A DNA stretch of 64,000 nucleotides, from the NCBI RefSeq assembly GCF_900115955.1, contig NZ_FOYL01000016.1, forward strand, positions 115,693 to 179,692. The letters run 5' to 3'. The stretch's first letter is position 1; every line of letters starts with the position of its first letter. Below the pieces are notes generated by a model. That model worked only from the letters and a program-made list of their open reading frames with translations. It was not told the origin of the DNA and did not search any database. Positions 1 to 8,135 of this stretch are shown one piece after another. A program made the translations under genes and the position numbers. The DNA is from Lentzea waywayandensis. GTDB lineage: Bacteria; Actinomycetota; Actinomycetes; Mycobacteriales; Pseudonocardiaceae.

Positions 1-237
1 CACCACGATGGCGCCGTCCTCGCGGAGCTTGTCCAGTGACAGCGACCCGCGCGTGGCGAGCTCCCTGGCGACCTGCCTGACCAGCGGTGTCTCGGGGTCG
101 CCGGAGCGCCAGAGCTCCGACGCGTCCGCGTGCTGCAGCACCACGTACCTGGACGGCGGCTCGGCGGACCGCTGCCACACCACGGCGCCGACGATCGCCA
201 GGACCAGCGCCCCCAGAACGAGCAGAACTCGCTTCAT
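1..237 (-). CDS. Partial membrane-anchored or secreted protein, N-terminal 79 residues
   Basis: Reading leftwards from an ATG at 237, 79 codons stay open to the window edge, so the C-terminus is missing. The N-terminus is Met-Lys-Arg followed by a hydrophobic stretch at about residues 4-21 ending in a Trp. That looks like an uncleaved signal anchor or a signal peptide. The following 55 residues are hydrophilic and mixed in charge, with no motif I recognise. The next gene leftwards cannot be seen. I infer an extracytoplasmic protein held in or passing through the membrane; no function can be assigned. The start is supported by the charged-then-hydrophobic N-terminus directly behind the ATG. 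Confidence 0.6.
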   Translation of the reverse strand, partial: MKRVLLVLGALVLAIVGAVVWQRSAEPPSRYVVLQHADASELWRSGDPETPLVRQVARELATRGSLSLDKLREDGAIVV

Positions 238-302
238 CGGATCCCCCAGCGTGAAACTCCCCCAGGGAACCGAATCTAGCGACGGCGTCCAGCCTCAGTC
301 GC

Positions 303-713
303 TCAGCGGCGGCGCCCCGCCTTCAGAGGCGCGACGTCCGCGCCGTCGTGGGAGATCCGGCACTCGTCCGGCGTCACGGCCTCGACCGCCAGCGTGAGCT
401 CGCCCTTCACTCCCGTGTAGATCGACTCGCCGCGCGACGCCAGCGAGGCGTGCACTTGGTTCGAGTCGGTGAAATCACGCTCGTCCTTCACCCGCTTCTT
501 GCCGGTCTCCTCGGGCCTGGTGGCGCTGCGGAGGTTGACCTCCAGCCACGCGGCCACCTCCGCCGGCGACGTCAGCACTTCCTCAGGGGTGCGTTCGAGC
601 CGAACCTGCCGAGGGGAGGCGTGATCGAGCGAAGTGTGTTCCACATAGGCGTGCCAGTGGGTGTTGCGCATCGACCAGGTCTGTTCGACCGGCCAGTCCT
701 CCTCGGTGGTCAT
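303..713 (-). CDS. Hypothetical protein, 136 aa
   Basis: A soluble, charged protein of 136 residues with no signal peptide or membrane segment. It starts with ATG at 713, five bases after the stop codon of the ABC-F gene. A GGAGG that overlaps that stop codon can serve as ribosome binding site, so the two genes are probably co-transcribed and translationally coupled. The middle part (residues about 40-75) is rich in Glu, Thr and Arg. The C-terminal half (residues about 85-130) could form beta strands, and the extreme C-terminus is basic. I do not recognise the family. A link to the ABC-F protein is suggested only by the gene order. Confidence 0.6.
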   Translation of the reverse strand: MTTEEDWPVEQTWSMRNTHWHAYVEHTSLDHASPRQVRLERTPEEVLTSPAEVAAWLEVNLRSATRPEETGKKRVKDERDFTDSNQVHASLASRGESIYTGVKGELTLAVEAVTPDECRISHDGADVAPLKAGRRR

Positions 714-718
714 GCCTC

Positions 719-2362
719 CTATCTTCCACCCTTCACACGAGGAAACGTGAGAAGGTCGCGGACGTTGATCTCGTGATCCACCCGCACGGCCGATGCGAGC
801 CGCCGATCGTGCGTGACCAGCAACAACGTGCCCTCGTAGTTGTCGAGCGCTTGTTCCAGTTGTTCGATCGCCGGCAGATCGAGGTGGTTCGTCGGTTCGT
901 CGAGGACCAAACATGTCGTGCCACGAGCTTGCAACAAAGCCAATCCCGCGCGGGTGCGTTCGCCCGGTGAGAGCTCCCGAGCCGGCCGCAGCACGGCGTC
1001 CGCGCCGAGCCGGAACTTCGCGAGCAACGTGCGCACCTCGACGTCCTGGAGCCCGGTCGCCCCGGCCACGATCCGCAACGCGCTCTCGTCGCTCGCGAAC
1101 TCCGCCCGGAGCTGGTCGACCTCGCCGACGACGACACCGGGCCCGATCGAGCGGTCGCCACCGGCCAGCGGAATGCGGCCGAGCAACGCTCCCAGCAGCG
1201 TCGACTTGCCGGAGCCGTTCGGGCCGGTGAGGCGCCACCGCTCACCCGCGCCGATCGTGAGATCGATCGGCCCGAGCGTCACGTCGCCACGACTGACCAC
1301 GGCCTGGCGCAACGTGAACGCGACCGAACTGCCCCGCCCGGCCGACGGCAGGGTGAGCCGCAGTTCCCAGGCTTCGCGCGGTTCCTCGACCTCCTCCAGC
1401 CTGGCCAGCTGACGGTCCACAACGGACGCTTTGGCGGTCAGGTTCTCCGCCGACTGCGCGCGGCCGGCGCGCACGTTCTTGTCCGGCTCGTCCCTGCGCG
1501 CCTTGGCGCTGGTCGCCCGGTGCACGCCCTGCCGCGACCACTCCTTCACCTGCCTGCTGCGCTGCGCCAGCGAGTCGCGCCTGGCCGAGTACGCCTCGAA
1601 CTCCTCCTGGGCTCGACGGCCCGCGTTCGCCTTCTCCTCGACGTAGGCCTCCCACCCGCCACCGAACACGGTGATCTTGTGGGTGAACTCGTCGAGCTCG
1701 GCGATCGCGGTCGTGGTGCGCGCCAGGAACTCGCGGTCGTGACTGACCAGCACGATCGCACCCTGATAGGCCCTGACGTGGAACTCCAGCAGATCGAGCC
1801 CGGCGGCGTCGAGGTCGTTCGTCGGCTCGTCGAGCAGCAGCACGTCGGCGCGGGTGAGGAGCACCGCCGCGAGCCTGAGCCGCGCCTGCTGGCCACCCGA
1901 CAGCTCGTCGGGCTCCCTGCCGTCGAGCAGATCCGCTTGCAGGCCAAGACGTTCGCACACGGCGTCAGCGCGTTCGTCGAAGTCACCGGCACCGATGGCG
2001 GTCCAGTGGTCGAACGCGTGGGAGTACTCCTCACCGCCGCCGTCGGCGAGGGCTTCAGCCTCCCGTTGCAGCCACTGCTCGGCCTGCGCGACGCCGGTGC
2101 GCCGCGCGAGGTGGTCCCTGAGCGACTCTCCAGTTACGTGGAGGGTCTCCTGCGTCAGGTGCGCGACGGTCCCGGTGCTCGAGACAGATCCGGATTCCGG
2201 CAGCAGCTCACCGGAGAGCAGGCGGAGCAACGTGGACTTGCCGACGCCGTTGGGCGCGATCAGGCCGACGCGGTCACCAGGCGAAACATCGAAATCAACC
2301 TCCGAGATCACGGTCCTCGGACCGAACGACAGCGAAATATTCCTGGCTGTCAGCACGGACAC
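719..2362 (-). CDS. ABC-F family ATPase (soluble, two ATP-binding domains)
   Basis: 547 residues with two ABC ATPase domains and no membrane segment, the layout of ABC-F proteins, which act on the ribosome rather than in transport. Domain 1 has Walker A at about 36-44, signature LSGGQ at 154-158 and Walker B ending in DEPTND at 175-183. Domain 2 has Walker A GPNGSGKST at 380-388, a variant signature LSPGE at 464-468 and DEPTNHLDL at about 488-496. Both switch histidines (SHDR, THDR) are present. The charged linker between the domains (about 240-330) is the region that reaches the P-site tRNA in studied ABC-F proteins. Some relatives protect ribosomes from antibiotics and others are housekeeping factors; the sequence alone does not separate these. 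Start is GTG at 2362, divergent from the superoxide dismutase gene with an 85-bp gap. The variant second signature (Pro for Gly) is worth noting. Confidence 0.9.
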   Translation of the reverse strand: MSVLTARNISLSFGPRTVISEVDFDVSPGDRVGLIAPNGVGKSTLLRLLSGELLPESGSVSSTGTVAHLTQETLHVTGESLRDHLARRTGVAQAEQWLQREAEALADGGGEEYSHAFDHWTAIGAGDFDERADAVCERLGLQADLLDGREPDELSGGQQARLRLAAVLLTRADVLLLDEPTNDLDAAGLDLLEFHVRAYQGAIVLVSHDREFLARTTTAIAELDEFTHKITVFGGGWEAYVEEKANAGRRAQEEFEAYSARRDSLAQRSRQVKEWSRQGVHRATSAKARRDEPDKNVRAGRAQSAENLTAKASVVDRQLARLEEVEEPREAWELRLTLPSAGRGSSVAFTLRQAVVSRGDVTLGPIDLTIGAGERWRLTGPNGSGKSTLLGALLGRIPLAGGDRSIGPGVVVGEVDQLRAEFASDESALRIVAGATGLQDVEVRTLLAKFRLGADAVLRPARELSPGERTRAGLALLQARGTTCLVLDEPTNHLDLPAIEQLEQALDNYEGTLLLVTHDRRLASAVRVDHEINVRDLLTFPRVKGGR

Positions 2363-2447
2363 GCTTACGACGGTACGACCGTCCGCAACTGGTTAACTCT
2401 CCTTATTGCTAGTAAGTTGCAAGTACCAAGAGATTGCAGGAGATGTC

Positions 2448-3071
2448 ATGGCCCAGTACGTGCTGCCGGATCTCGACTACGACTACGGCGACCTCGAGCC
2501 GGCGATCATCGGTGAGATCAACGAGCTGCACCACGGCAAGCACCACGCCGCCTACGTGAAGGGCGCGAACGACACGCTGGAGCAGATCGAGGAAGCCCGC
2601 GACAAGGAAGCCTTCGGGGGCATCGTCGGCCTGGAGACCACACTGGCGTTCCACCTCGCGGGCCACGCACTGCACCAGGTGTGGTGGAAGAACCTCTCGC
2701 CCAACGGCGGCGACAAGCCCGTCGGCGAGCTCGCGGCCGCGATCGACGAGCACTTCGGCTCGTTCGACAAGTTCCGCGGCCAGCTCAACGCCGCCGCGTC
2801 CTCGATCCAGGGCTCGGGCTGGGGAATCCTCGCGTGGGAGCCGATCGGCCAGAAGCTGGTCACGCTTCAGCTCAAGGACCACCACTCGAACCTGTCGATC
2901 GCGACCACGCCGCTGCTCGCGTTCGACATCTGGGAGCACGCGTACTACCTGCAGTACCGCAACCTGAAGACCGACTACATCTCGGCGCTGTGGAACGTCG
3001 TCAACTGGGAGGACGTGTCCGCTCGCTTCGAGGCGGCGCGCGCCGGTCAGAACGGCCTGCAGCTGCCGTAA
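2448..3071 (+). CDS. sodA: Superoxide dismutase, Fe/Mn type
   Basis: 207 residues, close in length and sequence to actinobacterial cytosolic or released SODs. The four metal ligands can be placed as His28, His76, Asp160 and His164, the last two in the DIWEHAYY block. The N-terminal NELHH motif and the WWKNLSPNGG block are intact. Residue 145 is His, as I recall for the Fe-type M. tuberculosis enzyme, where the Mn-type M. smegmatis enzyme has Gln; this hints at iron but does not prove it. The enzyme converts superoxide to hydrogen peroxide and oxygen. ATG at 2448 follows an AGGAG about 5 bases upstream, which decides the start over an in-frame ATG at 2406. A strong hairpin lies 47 bp after the stop. 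There is no signal peptide. Confidence 0.96.
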   Translation: MAQYVLPDLDYDYGDLEPAIIGEINELHHGKHHAAYVKGANDTLEQIEEARDKEAFGGIVGLETTLAFHLAGHALHQVWWKNLSPNGGDKPVGELAAAIDEHFGSFDKFRGQLNAAASSIQGSGWGILAWEPIGQKLVTLQLKDHHSNLSIATTPLLAFDIWEHAYYLQYRNLKTDYISALWNVVNWEDVSARFEAARAGQNGLQLP

Positions 3072-3117
3072 GGCTTCGGCGGTGGGTGCTCCGACAAGCT
3101 TCCCGCCCGCTGAACAC

Positions 3118-3155
3118 GACGAGGCCCCCACTCTGCCCAGAGTGGGGGCCTCGTC
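3118..3155 (+). terminator. Strong hairpin terminator after superoxide dismutase
   Basis: Perfect 17-bp inverted repeat (3118-3134 and 3139-3155) around a 4-base GCCC loop, 47 bp after the sod stop codon. There is no T-run, which is common for actinobacterial terminators. Confidence 0.8.
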
Positions 3156-3198
3156 CGTTCCCGAACTGACTGCCGCTCCCACCACGAAGCGACGAGAC

Positions 3199-3217
3199 TT
3201 AGGTTAGCCTAACTTCG
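3199..3217. promoter_or_regulatory. Iron box (DtxR/IdeR-type operator candidate)
   Basis: The 19-base stretch matches the palindromic DtxR/IdeR consensus (TTAGGTTAGSCTAACCTAA) at 16 of 19 positions, with mismatches only in the last four bases. It lies between sod and the toxin-antitoxin genes, 44 bp upstream of the -35 box of the latter. No siderophore or iron gene is adjacent. Assignment is by consensus match only. Confidence 0.6.
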
Positions 3218-3260
3218 CTTCGTTGGGAAGTCTCGGCGCGATCTCACCTGATCGAGCGAC

Positions 3261-3296
3261 TTGCCGCAACTTCTGAACAAGTTCATAATTTTTTCG
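3261..3296 (+). promoter_or_regulatory. Promoter of the toxin-antitoxin operon, leaderless
   Basis: TTGCCG (3261-3266), a 17-base spacer and CATAAT (3284-3289) place the predicted transcription start at about 3296, which is the first base of the antitoxin GTG. No Shine-Dalgarno sequence is present, so the message is probably leaderless. The spacer holds a small palindrome (TGAAC-AA-GTTCA) that could be the autorepression operator. Confidence 0.55.
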
Positions 3297-3763
3297 TGAG
3301 TCTCACAAGAGAAGTTCAATGGAGCGAACTAGCCCGCGACCCCAAGAGCGTCGCCGCTATCGCTGACCAGCACGAAGTGCGTGTCAAGCGGCGCGATGGC
3401 GCCGATCTGATGCTGGTGCGGGCCGACCATCACGCATACCGGCACAGCGGCGCAGTCACCGCGGCCCGCGCGATGCGTTCGCTGTTCAAGCACGCTGGTC
3501 CCGACGCGGTGGCGGATGCGCTGCTGGACGAGTTCGCGTGGATCTCGGTGCTGCCGAAGTCCGACCGCACTCTGTTCGTGCAGGAGTTCATGCAGGCCAT
3601 CCAGGTGTCCGCGGAGCTCGGCCAGTGGTCCGTGCTCGCGCAGGTCGTGCACGAGTGGGCCAACACCGCGATCGTGCACGCGGACCCAGAACTGTCACGC
3701 GCGCTCAGTGGCCCGACCACCGTCACCCATGGCGGGCTTGTTCCGAACCCCATGGATGAGTGA
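3296..3763 (+). CDS. Putative antitoxin with Phd/YefM-like N-terminus
   Basis: 155 residues. The first 40 (a Glu-Val-Gln-Trp-Ser-Glu opening, then charged repeats around VRVKRRDG) resemble the N-terminal DNA-binding part of Phd/YefM antitoxins, which bind the operator and cover a toxin. The remaining 110 residues are mostly helical and longer than a classic Phd tail; I do not recognise them. Its stop overlaps the start of the next gene by 8 bases (ATGAGTGA), the usual coupling in type II toxin-antitoxin operons. Start is GTG at 3296 with a promoter immediately in front and no ribosome binding site. The pair probably represses its own promoter. The antitoxin call rests on gene order, coupling and the N-terminus, so it is moderate. 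Confidence 0.6.
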   Translation: MSLTREVQWSELARDPKSVAAIADQHEVRVKRRDGADLMLVRADHHAYRHSGAVTAARAMRSLFKHAGPDAVADALLDEFAWISVLPKSDRTLFVQEFMQAIQVSAELGQWSVLAQVVHEWANTAIVHADPELSRALSGPTTVTHGGLVPNPMDE

Positions 3764-4121
3764 ACACTTGCCGGCGAAACGCAACGACCGAGTTGCTCCT
3801 CCCCAACGTCCCGGCGGCTACGTGGCGCGCTTCCTCAACAACGAAGCAGCCAAAGGCTGGGAAGAACTCTGCCGCGCCGCCACGTCGAACACCTGGGACG
3901 CATGGGTCGTCCTGACCGAACGCCCGAGATCCTCGGAGAACCTTGGCCGTCAGCACCGACTCAAGGGCGAGTACTCCCACCACATCATCGATGGCGACAA
4001 GCTCGAACAATGGCAGTACGAGGTCACGTCTGGTGGCCGCATCTGGTACGTCATCGATGAAGAGAACAGCACGGTGTGGATCGCCCGTGCCGGTACCGGC
4101 CACCCGAAGCTGACGGACTAG
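3756..4121 (+). CDS. Putative RelE/ParE-superfamily toxin
   Basis: 121 residues in the size range of RelE-like toxins. The C-terminal half has the typical order: a basic GRQHRLKG segment, then strands around WQYEVTSGGRIWYVID, then VWIARAGTGHPK. This resembles actinobacterial RelE-like toxins, which cut mRNA or act as plain cytotoxins. The N-terminus is Pro/Arg-rich. The start ATG lies inside the last codons of the antitoxin gene, so translation of the two is coupled. The 3' end overlaps the convergent DUF2530 gene by 4 bases. Catalytic residues in this superfamily vary, so activity cannot be read from the sequence. It could also be a non-toxic relative kept with its partner. Confidence 0.65.
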   Translation: MSEHLPAKRNDRVAPPQRPGGYVARFLNNEAAKGWEELCRAATSNTWDAWVVLTERPRSSENLGRQHRLKGEYSHHIIDGDKLEQWQYEVTSGGRIWYVIDEENSTVWIARAGTGHPKLTD

Positions 4122-4381
4122 GCGTCTTCCAGGCCCTGCTGCGCCCCACGTGACCCGCGCCTCGCCGCCCGGCGTTGCCAGTAGAAGACTCCGTAGCCGA
4201 TGATCCCGAGCAGACCACCGGACACCGTCGTCCAGATCAGGGTGCTGTTCGAGCGGTCGACGAGCAGCACGACCAGAAATCCGAGGAACCACACCGCGGT
4301 ACCGCCGAGCACGACCGGCACCGGATCGGCCAGTCGATGAGGCAGTGCGGGCGGGTGTGGGGCGTGCTCGCGTTCGGACAC
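4118..4381 (-). CDS. DUF2530 small membrane protein
   Basis: 87 residues with two predicted membrane helices (about 24-42 and 49-68) and a basic, Arg-rich C-terminus. The Pro-rich N-terminus and the LADPVPVVLGG block before helix 1 fit the actinobacterial DUF2530 family, which has no assigned function. From memory the M. tuberculosis neighbour (Rv0879c) sits next to a MarR gene (Rv0880); here a MarR gene follows the permease at 5873. GTG start at 4381, only 17 bases from the divergent permease start, so the two genes share a very short control region. Confidence 0.75.
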   Translation of the reverse strand: MSEREHAPHPPALPHRLADPVPVVLGGTAVWFLGFLVVLLVDRSNSTLIWTTVSGGLLGIIGYGVFYWQRRAARRGSRGAQQGLEDA

Positions 4382-4398
4382 ATCGGTAAGGAGATCAG

Positions 4399-5832
4399 AT
4401 GCTGGACGGGTTCTTCAAGATTTCCGAGCGCGGGTCGACCGTGGCGCGCGAACTGCGTGGCGGGGTCGTGACCTTCTTCACGATGGCCTACATCGTCGTG
4501 CTGAACCCGCTGATCATCGGCAGCTTCGCGCCGACGGGGCCCGGTTCGCACCCCGACGTGCTCGGGAACGTCCTGCCGGTCGGGCAGGTCGCGGCGGTGA
4601 CGGCGCTGGTCGCCGGTGTGATGACCATCCTCTTCGGACTGATCGCCAACTACCCGTTCGCGCTGGCCACGGGCCTGGGCATCAACTCGTTCGTGGCGGT
4701 CTCGGTGGCCGCCAAGGTCACCTGGCCCGAGGCGATGGGCCTCATCCTGGTCAACGGCCTCGTCGTGCTGCTGCTGGTCGTCACGGGTGTGCGAACCGCG
4801 GTGTTCAACGCTGTGCCGAACGAGCTCAAGGCCGCGATCGCGGTCGGCATCGGCCTGTTCATCTGCTTCATCGGACTCGTGGACGCCGGGTTCGTGCGCC
4901 GGCTGCCGGACGCCGCCAACACCACCGTGCCGGTCGGGCTCGGCATCAACGGGTCGATCGCCAGCTGGCCGACGCTGGTGTTCGTGGTCGGGCTCGTGCT
5001 CACGGGTGTGCTGTTCGCGCGTCGGGTCAAGGGCGCGATCCTCATCGGCATCGTCGCGACGGCGATCTTCGCGATCGTCCTGGAGGCGATCGTCAAGGCA
5101 GGGCCGTCCGCTGGCGTCAACGCCAAGGGCTGGAACCTCGGCTACCCCGCACTGCCCGACCAGGTCTTCGGCGTGCCGGACCTGAGCCTGCTCGGCGAGG
5201 TGTCGTTCGGCGCGTGGACGCGGATTCCGGCACTGGCCGCCGCGCTGATCGTCTTCACACTGGTCCTGACCGACTTCTTCGACACCGTCGGCACGATGAC
5301 CGGCCTCGGCAAGGAGGCCGACCTGATCAAGGAGGACGGCCAGCTGCCGAACGTCAGCAAGGCGCTGTTCGTCGACGGCCTGGGTGCCGTGGCGGGTGGT
5401 GCGGCGTCCAGCTCGTCGAACACCGTCTACATCGAGTCCGCGTCCGGCATCGCGGAGGGCGCGCGGACGGGCCTCGCGAACATCGTCACCGGCGTGCTGT
5501 TCCTGCTCGCGATGTTCTTCACGCCGCTCTACGAGGTCGTGCCGATCGAGGCGGCCGCACCCGCGCTGGTGATCGTCGGCGCGTTGATGATGATGCAGGT
5601 CCGCGAGATCGACTTCAGCGACTTCACCATCGCCCTGCCCGCGTTCCTCACGATCGTCGTCATGCCGTTCACCTACTCGATCGCGAACGGGATCGGCGCG
5701 GGCTTCGTCAGCTACGTGCTGCTGAAGGCCCTGACGGGCAAGGCCCGCGGAATCCACCCGCTGATGTGGATCGTGGCGGCCGCCTTCGTCGTCTACTTCG
5801 CGCTGGGACCGATCCAGGCCCTGCTGAGCTGA
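4399..5832 (+). CDS. NCS2-family purine permease (AzgA/PbuG type)
   Basis: 477 residues with about 12-14 hydrophobic segments. The start (FFKISERGSTVARELRGG, then VTFFTMAYIVVLNP) is typical for the AzgA/PbuG branch of NCS2 permeases, which import hypoxanthine, guanine or adenine with protons. Family motifs TGLGIN (around residue 95) and TDFFDTVGT (around residue 295) are intact; the latter contains the acidic substrate-site residue. AAGGAG ends 7 bases before the ATG at 4399. The gene is followed by a MarR regulator after a 40-bp gap that has its own likely promoter. Purine uptake is a family inference; the exact base cannot be read. Confidence 0.88.
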   Translation: MLDGFFKISERGSTVARELRGGVVTFFTMAYIVVLNPLIIGSFAPTGPGSHPDVLGNVLPVGQVAAVTALVAGVMTILFGLIANYPFALATGLGINSFVAVSVAAKVTWPEAMGLILVNGLVVLLLVVTGVRTAVFNAVPNELKAAIAVGIGLFICFIGLVDAGFVRRLPDAANTTVPVGLGINGSIASWPTLVFVVGLVLTGVLFARRVKGAILIGIVATAIFAIVLEAIVKAGPSAGVNAKGWNLGYPALPDQVFGVPDLSLLGEVSFGAWTRIPALAAALIVFTLVLTDFFDTVGTMTGLGKEADLIKEDGQLPNVSKALFVDGLGAVAGGAASSSSNTVYIESASGIAEGARTGLANIVTGVLFLLAMFFTPLYEVVPIEAAAPALVIVGALMMMQVREIDFSDFTIALPAFLTIVVMPFTYSIANGIGAGFVSYVLLKALTGKARGIHPLMWIVAAAFVVYFALGPIQALLS

Positions 5833-5872
5833 CCTTTCGGCAGGAAACTATTTCGTGAGGTATGCTAACTAC

Positions 5873-6298
5873 GTGGCGATCGATCAGCACGGACTGGCGA
5901 GCAGGCTGAGGCTTGCCGTCGTGCGTCTCAACCGCCGTCTGCGCGCGCAGCGCACCAACTCGTCGGTGTCGCTCACACAGGTGTCAGCGCTGTCCACACT
6001 GCACAAGTGCGGACCGCTGACCCCTGGCGAGCTCGCGGCCAAGGAAGGCGTGCAGCCGCCGTCGATGACGCGCGTGATCGCCGCATTGGAGGAGTTCGGC
6101 TTCGCCACGCGCAGCCCGCACCCCACCGACGGCCGTCAAGCCATCGTCGAGCTCACGGGCGAAGGCTTGTCGTACCTGGAAGACGAGATCACGGCCCGCG
6201 AGGCGTGGCTGGACAAGAGGCTGGCCGAGCTGGACCCCGAGGAACGGGACCTGCTCACCCGGGCCGCCGAAATCATCGACAGGATGGCGGGTCAGTAA
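5873..6298 (+). CDS. MarR-family transcriptional regulator
   Basis: About 141 residues with a winged helix-turn-helix: LTPGELAAKEGVQPPSMTRV is the recognition region (residues about 48-68), followed by the wing with the DGRQA segment. An N-terminal helix begins at LASRLRLAVVRLNRRLR. I prefer GTG at 5873 as the start: TATGCT at 5861-5866 makes a -10 box that puts transcription right at this codon, so the message would be leaderless. An in-frame GTG at 5855 would add six residues but overlap the -10 box. The MFS gene follows after 4 bases, so the regulator probably controls an operon with that exporter. It resembles the M. tuberculosis Rv0880 type (from memory). The ligand is unknown. Confidence 0.85.
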   Translation: MAIDQHGLASRLRLAVVRLNRRLRAQRTNSSVSLTQVSALSTLHKCGPLTPGELAAKEGVQPPSMTRVIAALEEFGFATRSPHPTDGRQAIVELTGEGLSYLEDEITAREAWLDKRLAELDPEERDLLTRAAEIIDRMAGQ

Positions 6299-6302
6299 GA
6301 AC

Positions 6303-7619
6303 GTGTCGGGTTACGCGGGTGGTGGAGCAGACAGTTCGCCACCTCGTCGTACCGGAATGTTCGGTTCGTTAGGCATATACAACTATCGCCTCTACGCCTC
6401 AGGCCAGATCATCTCGCTGGTCGGCGTCTGGATGCAGCGGGTCGCCCAGGACTGGCTGGTCCTGGAACTCTCCAACGGCTCCCCCGTCGCCCTCGGCTTC
6501 GCCGCCTCGCTCCAGTTCCTCCCGGTCCTGCTGCTGTCCATGTGGGGCGGCGTCCTCGCCGATCGCATGGACAAGCGCAAACTCCTGCTCTGGCTCGAAT
6601 CCGCGCTGGGCATCTGCGCCCTGGCACTGGGCATCCTCGACGTCACCGGCGTAGTCGAACTCTGGCACGTCTACCTGCTCTGCCTGCTGCTCGGCGCCTT
6701 CTCGGCCGTGGAAACCCCGGTGCGCCAGTCGTTCGTGGTCGAGATGGTCGGCCGTGACCAGCTGACCAACGCCGTCGCGATCAACTCGATGATGTTCAAC
6801 CTGGCCCGCATCATCGGCCCGGCCATCGCGGGCGTGACGATCGTGGCGATCGGCACCGGCTGGGTCTTTCTGGCCAACGCCATCAGCTTCGTGGGCGTGG
6901 TCGGCGGCATCTGGCTGATGCGCACGTCCCAGCTGCTGCGCGCCGACCCCCTGCCGCGCGAAAAGGGCCAGCTGCTCTCGGGTCTGCGCTACGTCAGAAG
7001 CCGCCCGGACCTGCTGACGGTCATGGTGCTCGTGTTCTTCATCGCGACGTTCGGCATGAACTTCTACATGACGCTCGCGATCGTGGCCCGCAACGTCTTC
7101 GGCGGCGACGCCGACGCCTACGGACTCCTGTCGACGTTGATCGCCGTCGGCACCCTCGCGGGCGCAACGCTGGCAGCAAAGCGAAAAACCCCGAAGCTGA
7201 CCGTGTTCATCGGCTCCGGCGTGATCTTCGGACTGCTGGAGATCATCTCCGGGATGATGCCGACGATACTCCTGACCGGCCTGATGATGATCCCGGTGGG
7301 CGTCGCGATGATGACCTTCAACACGACCGCCAACGCCACCATCCAACTGGCCGTCGAACCCGAGATGCGCGGCCGCGTGATGGGCATCTACATGCTGGTC
7401 TTCCTGGGCGGAAACCCCGTCGGCGGCCCGCTGATGGGCTGGCTCGGCGAGATCAACGGCCGGGCACCGATCATCATCGGCGGCGCCGTGTCGATGCTGG
7501 TGACGATCACCGCGTGGATCGTCCTGGTGAAGCGCGGGGACATCGCCAAGCCGAGGCTGCGGCGACGCCGGAAGGCCCCGGCGGAGGCGCTGCCGGAGCC
7601 GGCAGAGGTGGCGAGCTAG
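6303..7619 (+). CDS. MFS exporter (EntS/MFS_3-like)
   Basis: 438 residues with about 12 membrane helices. The N-terminal block FRLYASGQIIS-like (here NYRLYASGQIISLVGVWMQ) and the loop 2-3 motif GGVLADRMDKRKLL belong to the MFS_3 branch that includes enterobactin exporter EntS and many uncharacterised drug or metabolite exporters. The loop between helices 6 and 7 is about 30 residues. The C-terminus is basic and cytosolic. GTG start at 6303, 4 bases after the MarR stop; translation is probably coupled. An alternative is ATG at 6357, directly before the conserved FGSLGIYNYR block. Substrate unknown; efflux is likely. Confidence 0.85.
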   Translation: MSGYAGGGADSSPPRRTGMFGSLGIYNYRLYASGQIISLVGVWMQRVAQDWLVLELSNGSPVALGFAASLQFLPVLLLSMWGGVLADRMDKRKLLLWLESALGICALALGILDVTGVVELWHVYLLCLLLGAFSAVETPVRQSFVVEMVGRDQLTNAVAINSMMFNLARIIGPAIAGVTIVAIGTGWVFLANAISFVGVVGGIWLMRTSQLLRADPLPREKGQLLSGLRYVRSRPDLLTVMVLVFFIATFGMNFYMTLAIVARNVFGGDADAYGLLSTLIAVGTLAGATLAAKRKTPKLTVFIGSGVIFGLLEIISGMMPTILLTGLMMIPVGVAMMTFNTTANATIQLAVEPEMRGRVMGIYMLVFLGGNPVGGPLMGWLGEINGRAPIIIGGAVSMLVTITAWIVLVKRGDIAKPRLRRRRKAPAEALPEPAEVAS

Positions 7620-7622
7620 GCA

Positions 7623-8084
7623 CTACGGCGCGAACTCGGTGGACGGTTCGGTGGCGTAGTTCTTCCAGATCGGCACCATGGTCTCGCGTGTCACGGGCTG
7701 CCCGGACTCGACCATGGCCTTGAGGTCGCGGAAGTACTGCACGTACAGGTCCGGCGTGAAGGTGGTCAGCATGACCGCGGGGACGTCGCCTGGGTTGGCG
7801 AAGGTGTGCGGCGCGCCCGGCGGGACGGTGACCCACGTGCCGGCGCCGACGTCGTGGTCGTCCAACCCGATGGTGAACCGCACGGTGCCCGAGAGCACGT
7901 AGAAGCCTTCATCGTGCTGCGCGTGCCGGTGCTGCGGAGGACCGGGCGTGTGCGGGGGAATGACGACTTCGCCGATTCCCAGGCGGCGATGGGTGTTGCT
8001 GCCGTCTTCGAGGATCCGGATCCGCGACGGACCGCTGGCGATGAGTTCGCCCTCGCCGGGCCTCACGATCGACACCTCTGCCAT
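7623..8084 (-). CDS. Cupin-domain protein
   Basis: 153 residues, a single beta-barrel cupin. Motif 1 is seen as PQHRHAQHDEGFYVLSG (about residues 46-62), giving three His and one Glu for metal binding. Motif 2 is PPGAPHTFANPGD (about 84-96) with the second-site His. It is probably a small cytosolic metal-binding protein or enzyme; substrate unknown. The gene is divergent from a TetR regulator, and the 85-bp gap holds two matching palindromes, so the TetR protein most likely controls it. ATG start at 8084 with GAGGC a few bases upstream. Its 3' end is 4 bp from the convergent MFS gene. Confidence 0.85.
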   Translation of the reverse strand: MAEVSIVRPGEGELIASGPSRIRILEDGSNTHRRLGIGEVVIPPHTPGPPQHRHAQHDEGFYVLSGTVRFTIGLDDHDVGAGTWVTVPPGAPHTFANPGDVPAVMLTTFTPDLYVQYFRDLKAMVESGQPVTRETMVPIWKNYATEPSTEFAP

Positions 8085-8100
8085 GAGGAAGCCTCCCGAT

Positions 8101-8123
8101 GTGATTGCAGCTTGTGCAATCAC
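8101..8123. promoter_or_regulatory. TetR-type operator 1
   Basis: Palindrome GTGATTGCA-N5-TGCAATCAC (9-bp arms) in the divergent cupin/TetR gap. It shares the core GAYTGCA-N5-TGCARTC with operator 2. Confidence 0.7.
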
Positions 8124-8135
8124 CGTAGCACCAGT

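Noticed and set aside
4237..5757. 506-residue minus-strand frame opposite the purine permease
   Set aside because: Extremely rich in Asp, Arg, His and Gln; a shadow of the permease gene.
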